The notes: generated by a model not told the origin, from the sequence alone. A stretch of 31,655 bases of DNA from an uncultured Lachnospiraceae bacterium (GCA_934338765.1 CAKRHL010000006.1:1-31655), one strand, 5' to 3'; positions 7,138-14,637 are shown, counted from the first letter of the stretch. A program made the numbers and translations.

Positions 7138-8412
7138 ATGGAACAAAAAAATTACAAACCACGTCTGATCGACAGTTTAATATCAGAATATCTTGACACC
7201 TTCGGAGCCCTCTGCATCGAGGGTCCCAAATGGTGCGGTAAAACCTGGACCTCGATCCATCATTGCCGAAGCTGGATCATGCTGGGAGATCCCAATGGCA
7301 ATTTTCAAAACCGCCAGCTTGCCCAGATGACCCCCTCTCTGGTTCTGGAGGGGGAAACACCCCGTCTGATCGACGAATGGCAGGAGGTACCACCTCTTTG
7401 GGATGCAGTACGCTTCAAGGTGGATCAGACCAGCGATAAAGGACAATTCATTCTGACCGGTTCGGCAACCCCTCAGCATATGGGTATTCTTCACAGCGGT
7501 GCCGGAAGAATTGCCAAACTGCGCATGCGCCCAATGTCTTTGTTCGAAAGCGGCGGCTCCAGCGGACAGGTATCTCTTGCAGATATCTGCCATGGAACGA
7601 TCACGCCGGTATTATCCGGCGAAGTGGATCTGCGCCGGATCATCGACTACATTATCCGGGGTGGCTGGCCCGCCAATCAGACTACCCCGCTAAAGCAGGC
7701 TGCCCATCTGCCCGCCCAGTATCTGCAGGCCGTCCTGGATGATGACGTCTACCGGATCGACAATATTAAACGGGATAAGCACAAAATGGAGCTGCTGCTT
7801 CGCTCTCTCGCCAGAAACGAAGCAACAACTGCCACCAATAAAAAACTGAAAAATGATATTAAAGAAATCGACGATGAAAATATTGATGTGGAAACAGTTT
7901 CTGGTTATCTGAACATTTTTGACCGGCTTTTCCTGACAGACAACCAGAGACCTTACAAGACAAAGCTTCGATCCTCTGTCCGTGTTAAACAGGCAGAAAA
8001 ACGTCATTTGTCCGATCCGTCCCTTGCCGCTTCCCTGCTCAAGACTACACCTGATATGCTTTTGCAGGATCTGAATACACTGGGCTTTCTGTTTGAAGCT
8101 CTCTGCGAGCGGGATCTGAAAATATATGCGGAGTCCTTTGACGCAGAGCTTTTCCACTATCAGGACTACGCCGGCAACGAAATGGATGCCGTGATCTCCA
8201 TGCCGGATGGTCAGTGGTGTGGCTTTGAGATTAAGCTGGGTGCTCATCAGATCGATGCCGCTGCTGCAAATCTTCTCAAGATCAAACAGGATATCCAAAA
8301 GGACGGAGGAAAAGAACCTGTTTCCCTTTGCGTGGTCTGTGGTTTATCCAATGCCGCATATCAGCGGGAAGATGGTGTATTTGTAGTTCCCATCACCGCA
8401 TTAAAAAATTAA
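7138..8412 (+). CDS. AAA ATPase with DUF4143 domain
   Basis: A 424-residue soluble protein of the common but poorly understood AAA_14/DUF4143 family. Walker A is GPKWCGKT (29-36), Walker B LIDEWQ (77-82), and a sensor-like ILTGSATP follows near 105-112. The C-terminal region contains a conserved block (NEMDAVI followed by GFEIKLG) resembling a PD-(D/E)xK-type fold core, as often noted in DUF4143. Members are usually single genes in variable chromosomal spots, with suspected roles in DNA or stress processes; the actual function is unknown. AGGGAG lies about 11 bases before the ATG. It is the only plus-strand gene in the central region, and the 23-bp repeat array sits directly upstream of it. 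Confidence 0.88.
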   Translation: MEQKNYKPRLIDSLISEYLDTFGALCIEGPKWCGKTWTSIHHCRSWIMLGDPNGNFQNRQLAQMTPSLVLEGETPRLIDEWQEVPPLWDAVRFKVDQTSDKGQFILTGSATPQHMGILHSGAGRIAKLRMRPMSLFESGGSSGQVSLADICHGTITPVLSGEVDLRRIIDYIIRGGWPANQTTPLKQAAHLPAQYLQAVLDDDVYRIDNIKRDKHKMELLLRSLARNEATTATNKKLKNDIKEIDDENIDVETVSGYLNIFDRLFLTDNQRPYKTKLRSSVRVKQAEKRHLSDPSLAASLLKTTPDMLLQDLNTLGFLFEALCERDLKIYAESFDAELFHYQDYAGNEMDAVISMPDGQWCGFEIKLGAHQIDAAAANLLKIKQDIQKDGGKEPVSLCVVCGLSNAAYQREDGVFVVPITALKN

Positions 8413-8431
8413 TAGTCGGCTTTTTCCAATC

Positions 8432-8480
8432 AATAGCCCGTTTTAGGGTGACATATCTTGTCATTCAGATCCGGGCTGTT
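8432..8480. terminator. Nested inverted repeat between convergent genes (likely terminator)
   Basis: Outer arms AATAGCCCG (8432-8440) and CGGGCTGTT (8472-8480) pair over 9 bp with one G-U. Inside is a smaller stem TGACA/TGTCA (8449-8453, 8459-8463). It sits between the stop codons of the convergent ATPase gene and ldh and is followed by an A/T palindrome at 8485-8496. The T-tracts are poor on both sides, so termination is inferred mainly from position. Confidence 0.45.
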
Positions 8481-8515
8481 GATCATTTTATAAAATCCTG
8501 TATCAATGGATTCCT

Positions 8516-9454
8516 TTACATGCACTCATCCAGCACGCTGCTCAGCACACGGATCGACTCCTGAAGCTGCTCCTCCTCTTTATCATCCAGCTCAATCTGT
8601 ATGATCTGTTCCAGCCCCCGGCCTCCCACGATCGCCGGCAGACTCAGCGCCATATCACCGGCACCATACTGGCCTTCCACAACGCCGGATACCGTCAAAA
8701 TAGAATGTTCATTACGCATAATGCATTCACAAATACGACGTACTGCCATAGCTACCCCAAAATACGTGGCTTTTTTGCTTTCAATAATCTTATATGCACT
8801 TTCCTTCACCTGATCATATATCCGTTCTGTGTCATCCTGATATTCATCCGGCTGGCACATATCATAAAAGTCTTTCAGATCAATGCCGGATACATTGGCG
8901 CTGCTGAACACTGCCAGCTCACTGTCTCCATGCTCACCAATTATAAACGCATGGACACTTCTCGCATCTACCCCCAGCTCATTTCCCAGCATACATTTCA
9001 GTCTCGCCGTATCAAGCACCGTACCGGAACCAATTACCCGGTGTCTTGGCAGCCCTGAGAATTTCCATGCTGCATAGGTCAGGATATCCACAGGATTTGA
9101 TACGATCAAAAGGATTCCCTCCACATTCCTTGCCGCAATCTCCCCCATGATCTGACGATAAATCTCAATATTCTTCTGGACCAAATCCAATCTGGACTCC
9201 TCCGGCTTCTGATTACAGCCTGCTGTGACAATGATAATAGCGCTGTCAGCGATATCATCATAATCTCCGGCATGGATATGGATCGGCATGGCAAATGGCA
9301 TGCCATGCATAATATCCATCGCCTCCCCCTCTGCCTTTTTGCGGTCCACATCAAGCAGTACCATCTCTGAAAACAGACCGCTCTGCATAATGGAAAATGC
9401 CGTTGCCGCTCCTACATACCCACATCCGATAATTGCTACTTTTCTATTATTCAT
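8516..9454 (-). CDS. ldh: L-lactate dehydrogenase
   Basis: Reduces pyruvate to L-lactate with NADH. The 312-residue protein has the Rossmann motif GCGYVG (10-15) and NAD-ribose Asp (LLDVD, 33-37). Gln82 in NQKPEESR is the lactate-specific position; malate dehydrogenases have Arg there. Arg88, Asn120 (SNPVD), Asp148-x-x-Arg151, and the catalytic His175 in GEHGDSE are all present. The start is taken at MNNRKVAIIGCG, where the family normally begins. The frame stays open about 30 residues upstream, but that extension matches nothing in the family. An AAAGG lies about 12 bases before the ATG, a somewhat long spacing. No clear Rex-type site was found upstream. Confidence 0.95.
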   Translation of the reverse strand: MNNRKVAIIGCGYVGAATAFSIMQSGLFSEMVLLDVDRKKAEGEAMDIMHGMPFAMPIHIHAGDYDDIADSAIIIVTAGCNQKPEESRLDLVQKNIEIYRQIMGEIAARNVEGILLIVSNPVDILTYAAWKFSGLPRHRVIGSGTVLDTARLKCMLGNELGVDARSVHAFIIGEHGDSELAVFSSANVSGIDLKDFYDMCQPDEYQDDTERIYDQVKESAYKIIESKKATYFGVAMAVRRICECIMRNEHSILTVSGVVEGQYGAGDMALSLPAIVGGRGLEQIIQIELDDKEEEQLQESIRVLSSVLDECM

Positions 9455-9598
9455 ATTTCTAACCAGCCTTTCTATCTGTCCCAAAAACAGTGCAGACATA
9501 CATTTTGATCCCGACAGCATCAAAGCCTGCCGGACACTTGAAAGCATGATTATTATTTCCCGAAATATAAATAATATGTTTATTTCTTAAAAGTAGAA

Positions 9599-9637
9599 AA
9601 ACAATCTGAAATATTACCAAAATATCCCGGATTGTTT
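9599..9637 (-). terminator. Rho-independent terminator after the zinc-ribbon gene
   Basis: Read on the minus strand, arms AAACAATC and GATTGTTT (plus 9630-9637 and 9599-9606) enclose an inner ATATT/AATAT stem and are followed by a T-rich run. The gap 9455-9706 between ldh and the zinc-ribbon gene holds this element and presumably the ldh promoter, which could not be pinpointed. Confidence 0.6.
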
Positions 9638-9706
9638 CTCTTTGTAAAATATTACGATGCAAAAAGCAGGTTAACCGCCTCATTTCCCTGTGCAGTTCTG
9701 CTCTGC

Positions 9707-10054
9707 TTACTCCATCTTCGCTCCGCATTTACTGCAGAATGCTGCTCCGTCCGGAATCACTGCGCCACACTGTGGACAACTGCTGCCGCCCTGAATCCGC
9801 ACAACCTCCTCCTTAAGATCTGCGATCTCATTCAAAAGTGTGCTGATATTTGCCATCTGCTCATCGGCTACTTCGCCTTCCTTATGCATGTCATAATAGC
9901 GTTTTCCCAGAGCAATATACTCTTTACTTAACGCATCCTCCTTGGACTTAATATCCAGCTTCAGCTTTGCCACTCCGGATACTTCCTTTGCCTTCTGGCT
10001 CACGTCTCTGCCGGCCGTGGTCAGAGTTTCCTTCATACTGTCAAAAAATGCCAT
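9707..10054 (-). CDS. Small coiled-coil protein with C-terminal zinc ribbon
   Basis: A 115-residue protein of unknown function. Residues about 1-88 are charged and helical (coiled-coil-like, rich in Lys, Glu, Ala). The last 25 residues form a zinc ribbon with Cys93-x2-Cys96 and Cys107-x2-Cys110 (CPQCG and CSKCG knuckles). Similar short zinc-ribbon proteins are common in Clostridia. The start is the ATG at 10054 because AGGAGG lies 8 bases upstream; the frame continues to 10111, but that stretch is the palindromic leader described separately. No function is proposed. Confidence 0.75.
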   Translation of the reverse strand: MAFFDSMKETLTTAGRDVSQKAKEVSGVAKLKLDIKSKEDALSKEYIALGKRYYDMHKEGEVADEQMANISTLLNEIADLKEEVVRIQGGSSCPQCGAVIPDGAAFCSKCGAKME

Positions 10055-10078
10055 GATCATTACCTCCTGTAATCCTTT

Positions 10079-10137
10079 AACCAAGGGCAAAACCAGCGTT
10101 TTGCCCTCCAAGAATTGCTTCGCAATTCTCGTTGGTT
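10079..10137. repeat. Three-armed palindromic element in the leader of the zinc-ribbon gene
   Basis: Outer arms AACCAA (10079-10084) and TTGGTT (10132-10137) enclose two strong hairpins. One has a perfect 10-bp stem AGGGCAAAAC/GTTTTGCCCT (10084-10093, 10098-10107) with a CAGC loop. The other has an 8-bp stem AGAATTGC/GCAATTCT (10111-10118, 10122-10129) with a 3-base loop. On paper this folds into a three-way junction, ending just upstream of the AGGAGG site. No T-tract follows, so it is not a standard terminator. It may be a structured leader or a small REP/MITE-like element. Confidence 0.7.
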
Positions 10138-10144
10138 TTCCTCT

Positions 10145-10182
10145 ATTATATACAATAATTCAAATATATACAATAATTCAAA
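10145..10182 (-). promoter_or_regulatory. 18-bp direct repeat containing a candidate promoter
   Basis: TATACAATAATTCAAA occurs at 10149-10164 and again at 10167-10182, an 18-bp-period duplication. On the minus strand it gives a perfect TATAAT (10145-10150) with a weak TTGTAT -35 (10168-10173) at 17-base spacing, a likely promoter for the zinc-ribbon gene upstream of its palindromic leader. Confidence 0.45.
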
Positions 10183-10244
10183 AAATCACCCTGAAATTCC
10201 TGATGCAGAATCCATATGCAACAATATCCTTCTATCATAAATTC

Positions 10245-10694
10245 CTACTCGATGATCACGCCACGATGCTCCACCGAAGTTGAAAAAACAATCAGTGTGT
10301 TGGTCCTTCCGTACTCCTGCAGCTCTCCGATAAACTGGTCCAGCTCTGCCGTGCTGTGAAACAGCACCTCCAGAAGCATAGAATAATCTCCTGTCACGCA
10401 ATTACACTCAACCACATTGTTGCATTCTTTTATAAAAGGATAAAATTTCTTTTTGTCCTGAGGCGTAACCTCCAGATTAATAAATGCTTTAATATGATAT
10501 CCCATCACCTCTGGATTGATCTGTGCATGAAACCCTTCAATATATCCTTTTTTCATCAGAGTCTCGATTCGGGCTGATACCGCCGGAGAGGAAAGATATA
10601 CCTGCGTTGCGATCTCCTTTAACGGAATCCGCGCGTTTTCCTGCAGCATTTTTAATATCTCGTAGTCAATATGATCCAATTCATTTTTTTTCAT
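10245..10694 (-). CDS. Lrp/AsnC family transcriptional regulator
   Basis: A 149-residue regulator. The N-terminal helix-turn-helix (about 5-60) starts with the family's opening LDHIDYEILKMLQENARIPLKEIA-type block, and the C-terminal ligand-binding RAM domain (about 65-145) carries the VTGDYSMLLEV block. Lrp/AsnC proteins bind amino acids and control amino acid or nitrogen metabolism genes, often including their own. GGGAGG lies 9 bases before the ATG. No metabolic gene of obvious target type is adjacent; the wall hydrolase upstream is separated by a strong terminator. The target is unknown. Confidence 0.92.
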   Translation of the reverse strand: MKKNELDHIDYEILKMLQENARIPLKEIATQVYLSSPAVSARIETLMKKGYIEGFHAQINPEVMGYHIKAFINLEVTPQDKKKFYPFIKECNNVVECNCVTGDYSMLLEVLFHSTAELDQFIGELQEYGRTNTLIVFSTSVEHRGVIIE

Positions 10695-10768
10695 TTGATC
10701 CGGCCTCCCATTCCTTACTTATCCAAAAAATCGGTCTTCACTTAATTATTTTGTGTATAAACAGAAAA

Positions 10769-10799
10769 AAAGGCGTAGTTTTTGAAAAACTACGCCTTT
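10769..10799 (-). terminator. Strong rho-independent terminator after the NlpC/P60 gene
   Basis: A 15-bp perfect inverted repeat AAAGGCGTAGTTTTT / AAAAACTACGCCTTT (10769-10783, 10785-10799). On the minus strand it is followed by a run of seven T, about 40 bases past the hydrolase stop codon. It separates that gene from the Lrp/AsnC gene. Confidence 0.9.
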
Positions 10800-10842
10800 G
10801 TATAAATAAAATATAGCATATTTCATCCGACTTGTCAATTTA

Positions 10843-12237
10843 TCAGCCTACAATACGTCTTGCACATGCCGGCTGATTGTAATACATACTGGATGTAGTG
10901 ATACCTGTACGTGCGGACTGTGCATGTACTACGCGGCCGCCACCGATATACATTGCAACATGTCCAATGCTGCTGCCATGCTTGTAGAAGATCAGATCTC
11001 CCGGCTGTACGCTGTTAAGACTTACGCTGCGTCCACATCCTGCCTGTGCTGCAGAGGAGTGTGGAAGGCTGTAGCCATACTGAGCATATATTGTCATGGT
11101 AAATCCAGAGCAGTCAGCACCGCCTGTCAGGCTTGTACCACCCCATCTATATGGATTTCCTACGAATTTCTGTGCATAGCTTGCAATATCCGATCCAGTA
11201 TATCCGCTTGCAGATACTGTACGTGAGCTTGAGCTGCTTGATGAAGAACTGCTTGAGCTGCTTGAGCGGCTTGATGAAGATCTGCTCCGTGAACTATAGC
11301 TGCTGCGGGATGATGTGCTTCTGCTTGAGCTGCTTGAGCGTCTGGAAGCGCGGGATACTGCAAGCGCTGCAAGTCTCTGTCTCTCCGCTCTCTTAGCTGC
11401 CAGTTTTCTACGATGCTCTGCCTTGATCTCAGCCATCGACTTAGCATGCTTAAATCTTACATGAAGTGTTACGTATTCTTTACGAACATATCCCTTTGTA
11501 TCACCATCGATCTCAATCTTGTACCAGTGATCGGTTGACTTTATTACATCGTAATTCTCCTCGATCGGAATCTGTGTCAGGATCTTGGATTTGATATCTG
11601 CCTTCTTACGAACATTCAATGTTACTACTGTAGTCTTAACACGTACATATTTCTGACCGTATTTACCGATCATCTTCTTGGCATTATCACCGATCGCCAG
11701 ATAACTCTTCTTAATATATCCTGTGACATTACCGGAACGGATCTTGGCCCATCCGTCCTTAACCTTCAATACATCAGCGGAGCAGCCTTTATAAAGTCTG
11801 CCGACGATCTTGCTGTGGGTATTTGGCTTTCTGCGGACATGGACATAATCACTGGCTGTAGAGATTGCCTTAACATCCATATCGGTAATAAGTCCCTTGT
11901 CCACACGCTTCGGTGTGTCATTTTTCTTTGGTGCTTTTGCTTTCTTGGTCTCAGTATCCTTTGCAGGCTCTGTCGTAGCCTCTGCTGTTGTCTCCGGTGA
12001 AGCAGACACGGATGACTCTGTCGCTGTCTGTGCCGGCTGGGACACAGATGAATTTATGATGGAATCCTTATTGTTTGATGAAAACTTATCTAACGAAAGG
12101 GAAATCCCTGCCATATTGAGTTCACGGCAGATATTTGCTGCTGTAGGAACCACAAATGTTACGGTAAAACCGGCGATCAATGTCGCTGTAAGCCCTAAAC
12201 AAACCGCTTTCCTTTTAAATCTTTTCGACTTTAACAT
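10843..12237 (-). CDS. Secreted SH3b-SH3b-NlpC/P60 peptidoglycan endopeptidase
   Basis: Predicted cell-wall hydrolase cleaving the stem peptide of peptidoglycan. In the 464-residue product, a basic start and hydrophobic core (about 1-35) form a signal peptide. A Ser/Thr/Glu/Lys-rich linker follows, then two bacterial SH3 wall-binding domains (about 128-184 and 198-261), a basic coiled stretch (about 265-295), a Ser/Arg tract (about 296-339), and an NlpC/P60 domain (348-464). The catalytic residues are Cys376 (DCSGF), His426 (GHVAMYIG) and His438 (VVHAQ). The start ATG at 12237 has AAAGGA 8 bases upstream; a TTG two codons earlier would lie too close to it. A candidate WalR box lies upstream. 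Confidence 0.93.
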   Translation of the reverse strand: MLKSKRFKRKAVCLGLTATLIAGFTVTFVVPTAANICRELNMAGISLSLDKFSSNNKDSIINSSVSQPAQTATESSVSASPETTAEATTEPAKDTETKKAKAPKKNDTPKRVDKGLITDMDVKAISTASDYVHVRRKPNTHSKIVGRLYKGCSADVLKVKDGWAKIRSGNVTGYIKKSYLAIGDNAKKMIGKYGQKYVRVKTTVVTLNVRKKADIKSKILTQIPIEENYDVIKSTDHWYKIEIDGDTKGYVRKEYVTLHVRFKHAKSMAEIKAEHRRKLAAKRAERQRLAALAVSRASRRSSSSSRSTSSRSSYSSRSRSSSSRSSSSSSSSSSSSSSRTVSASGYTGSDIASYAQKFVGNPYRWGGTSLTGGADCSGFTMTIYAQYGYSLPHSSAAQAGCGRSVSLNSVQPGDLIFYKHGSSIGHVAMYIGGGRVVHAQSARTGITTSSMYYNQPACARRIVG

Positions 12238-12312
12238 ACTCAAAATCCTTTCTGTAAATCGTACTTCTCAATAATTTCTATGTTTTCCTTATTCTGTATA
12301 AAGTGTTATGTC

Positions 12313-12338
12313 GGTCAAAATATTACATAAATGTTACA
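12313..12338 (-). promoter_or_regulatory. Candidate WalR (YycF) box and -35 of the wall-hydrolase gene
   Basis: On the minus strand TGTAAC-N5-TGTAAT (12322-12338) matches the published WalR consensus TGTWAH-N5-TGTWAH exactly. It is followed 3 bases later by TTGACC (12313-12318), a good -35. A weak -10 (CAGAAT, 16-base spacing) follows. A box just upstream of -35 is the activating arrangement for wall hydrolases in Bacillus subtilis. A second near-match, TGTTAC-N6-TGTTAA, lies further upstream with one extra spacer base. Confidence 0.55.
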
Positions 12339-12455
12339 CGTTATTAACAATTATAGTAACACAGCTCTAATTTGTCAACCAGTATTTTGTGAAATTTTTA
12401 AGAAAATATTACAAATTTCTGTGCACTTTTTACCATAAGGTATCCGTCACACAAA

Positions 12456-12490
12456 AGAAAGCTCTGCCTCCAGTGGAAACAAAGCTTTCT
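12456..12490 (-). terminator. Rho-independent terminator after the solute-binding protein gene
   Basis: On the minus strand, an 11-bp stem AGAAAGCTTTG / CAGAGCTTTCT with one G-U (plus 12480-12490 and 12456-12466), plus a small inner TCC/GGA stem, followed by TTTGTG. It lies about 100 bases past the stop codon. The rest of the gap 12238-12589 is A/T-rich and holds the wall-hydrolase promoter region. Confidence 0.65.
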
Positions 12491-12589
12491 ACCTATGTAG
12501 ATACTTTCAGAAATAATTACGATATTTCAGGAAACATTTTTCTACTTTTGTGGGGATAATCTTCCTTATCTGTATATATTCATATATCA

Positions 12590-13357
12590 CTACTTTCTCA
12601 CGATAACCACCTGCGTTGCAGTCATATAAGGATCTGTAAAGTCTACGGACTTCTTCCTCTCATCTGTAATGGTCATGGCAGCAACACCGACATCTGCCAT
12701 TTTGCGCTGGACATTTACCACCACTGCATCAAATGCCGTATCTGTGATCTTCAGCTTCATATGCAGTTTATCGCAGACTGCTTTCATCATATCAATATCG
12801 ATCCCGACAATATTGCCTGCGCTGTCCTTGCTCTCGTATGGAGGAAACTCCGCATTCGTCGCCATGACCAACTCCTTCTGACCCGGTTTTTCCTTTTTGG
12901 GAAAATACGCTGTTTTCTTCTCGCCATCCTTCAACCATGCTTTCTTGATCTGATCCATGGTGCCATCCTGCTTCAGCTCTTCCAGAGCCTTGTTGATCTG
13001 TTGCAACAGCTCCTGCTCATCCTTATTTACGGCAATGCCATATTCCTCCTCAGCATAAGGCTCAGAAAGGATCCTGACGTCATCGTACTTCTCAACAAAA
13101 ATCTTTGCCGGTTCGTCATCAATCATAACCGCATCGATGATCCCCTTCTGCAATGCTTTTACAGCATCTTCTCCTTTGTTAAAACGCTTGGTCTGTGCAT
13201 CCTTGATCTCGCTGGCGTAGACATCTCCCGTTGTCTTCATCTGTACTCCTATGATCTTCCCTTCCAGATCCCCGAGAGAATTTACCGTATTTTTCGATTT
13301 ACCACAACCGTTGACCGCCAGCATGCAGATCAGCATTATTATGATCCCTTTTTTCAT
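12590..13357 (-). CDS. Circularly permuted family 3 solute-binding lipoprotein (amino acid type)
   Basis: A 255-residue lipoprotein with a signal sequence and lipobox ending at Cys18 (LAVNGC), so it is anchored outside the membrane. It resembles amino acid-binding proteins such as GlnH, but the two halves are in reverse order. Residues 26-145 match the normal C-terminal half (NSLGDLEGKIIGVQ, ALQKGIIDAVMIDD, EEEYGIAV, LEELKQDGTMDQIKKAWL). Residues 160-255 match the normal N-terminal half (ELVMATNAEFPPYE, GIDIDMMKAV, MTITDERKKSVDFTDPY) and end at VVIVRK. All elements of one complete fold are present, including the carboxylate-binding TDER motif. It lies 29 bases downstream of a Cache-GGDEF gene and no ABC permease is near, so a sensory role is more likely than transport. 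Confidence 0.85.
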   Translation of the reverse strand: MKKGIIIMLICMLAVNGCGKSKNTVNSLGDLEGKIIGVQMKTTGDVYASEIKDAQTKRFNKGEDAVKALQKGIIDAVMIDDEPAKIFVEKYDDVRILSEPYAEEEYGIAVNKDEQELLQQINKALEELKQDGTMDQIKKAWLKDGEKKTAYFPKKEKPGQKELVMATNAEFPPYESKDSAGNIVGIDIDMMKAVCDKLHMKLKITDTAFDAVVVNVQRKMADVGVAAMTITDERKKSVDFTDPYMTATQVVIVRK

Positions 13358-13386
13358 CTTCTCCCTGCCTTTCCTTTGCCAAAAGA

Positions 13387-14637
13387 CTAAGTTACAATCT
13401 GGTCTCTTCCACCATTTTTTCCTAAGTACAGCTTTTCATCGGCTCTTTTTACAACCTTCTCATAGGACTCTGCCGGTTCACTCTCTGCAATACCAAAAGT
13501 CATTGTCACCTGTATCTCCGACTCGCCATATCGTATAACCAGCTCCCGTATCTTCTCCTGCAGTGCTTCTACATGCTCTTTTGCCTCTGGCATCTTCATA
13601 CAGTAAATTGCCAGAAACTCCTCGCCGCCCCAGCGGCTGGCAAAGCCTTCCTCGCCAACGCTGTCTCGGATCGCTGCCGATACCTCGATCAAAACCTGGT
13701 CTCCTGCTGCATGACCATATGTGTCGTTCACCCGCTTAAAGAAATCAATATCACACATCACAGCTGTATATACTGCCTTTTGTTCCACCAGCAGTCCCAT
13801 CATCCTGTTACCGCTGCGCCGGTTGTACAGAAATGTCAATGCATCCATCTCCACAAGCTTCTGCAGATTGCTTCTCATTTTGTCTGCATAGATTCCAATA
13901 TCTCCCAGTTCATCCCTGCGCTGCCGGATCCTTTCATCCAGCGTTTCTCCCAGCATTCCGTCTGCGATCGTCTGAAGAAAATGATTGATCGTGTTGATAT
14001 CTGTGATGACTCCAACGGAATACCGTCTGGTGCAGAACACCGCTACCAGGACTGCCACCACGGAAAACCCGAGAAACCAGGCAAGGATCCGCAGTATCTT
14101 ATAATATACGATGCTTCTCTTTTTGCCGGCAAATACCATACCAACCGCAGAGCAGTCGTCATTTTTCAATGCCTTATAATACCCGATATATTCTGTGTCG
14201 TTCACCCTGACATGATCAGAAAAATAGTCCTGTCCCCCGCCAAGCACCACATCGGTAACTGACTTCTCCGCTGTTGTTCCTGCTGCGGATATACCATCTT
14301 CGTCCTCTACCGTCGTGATCACACGGATATTGTTCCAGAATATGGTGGTATCAATATTGGACTTCTCCTTTACCCGGTAAAGCATGGTAGAATCGGTGAT
14401 ATTCATATTCCCTTTGAACAGCATCCCATCCTGATATTGATAATCTCCCCTGACTGTCATATCCAGGCAGTCCACCATCATATTGGTGGTAGATACCAGT
14501 TCATCCCGGATGCTGTCACAATAAAAGTGATAGAATAAAAACGCTCCGAAAACCAGAATAAATATGGATAAAATGACAGTAGGAAGTGTCACCATCAAAA
14601 GGAGATGACGCTTAATGCCTTGTCTTTGTTTTTTCAT
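13387..14637 (-). CDS. Membrane Cache-HAMP diguanylate cyclase (GGDEF)
   Basis: Predicted c-di-GMP synthase sensing an outside signal. In the 416-residue protein, TM1 is at about 12-37 and a single Cache-type extracytoplasmic domain lies at about 40-178 (TTIFWNNIRVITTV, VLGGGQDYFSD, YIGYYKAL). TM2 is at about 181-202 and HAMP at about 203-258. The GGDEF domain starts at D265-ALT, with metal Asp296, and has the active-site motif GGEEF at 337-341. The product-inhibition RxxD site is absent: the aligned residues 328-331 are GEEG. No EAL domain is present. The ATG has a G-rich site (AAAGGGGGG) 5 bases upstream. The gene is followed 29 bases later by a binding lipoprotein and preceded 65 bases by a DUF975 gene, all on the same strand. 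Confidence 0.92.
   Translation of the reverse strand: MKKQRQGIKRHLLLMVTLPTVILSIFILVFGAFLFYHFYCDSIRDELVSTTNMMVDCLDMTVRGDYQYQDGMLFKGNMNITDSTMLYRVKEKSNIDTTIFWNNIRVITTVEDEDGISAAGTTAEKSVTDVVLGGGQDYFSDHVRVNDTEYIGYYKALKNDDCSAVGMVFAGKKRSIVYYKILRILAWFLGFSVVAVLVAVFCTRRYSVGVITDINTINHFLQTIADGMLGETLDERIRQRRDELGDIGIYADKMRSNLQKLVEMDALTFLYNRRSGNRMMGLLVEQKAVYTAVMCDIDFFKRVNDTYGHAAGDQVLIEVSAAIRDSVGEEGFASRWGGEEFLAIYCMKMPEAKEHVEALQEKIRELVIRYGESEIQVTMTFGIAESEPAESYEKVVKRADEKLYLGKNGGRDQIVT

Noticed and set aside
7138..8412. Toxin-antitoxin or phage-defence module around the DUF4143 ATPase
   Set aside because: It is a single gene flanked by ldh and nrtR; no partner gene, nuclease or mobile-element end is visible.
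9455..9547. 31-codon N-terminal extension of ldh
   Set aside because: The family starts at the Rossmann strand beginning MNNRKVAIIG; the extension matches nothing and has no better ribosome site.
9455..9706. Rex operator before ldh
   Set aside because: No TTGTTAA-N4-TTAACAA-like dyad was found; the GGTTAACC at about 9670 is too short and too far upstream.
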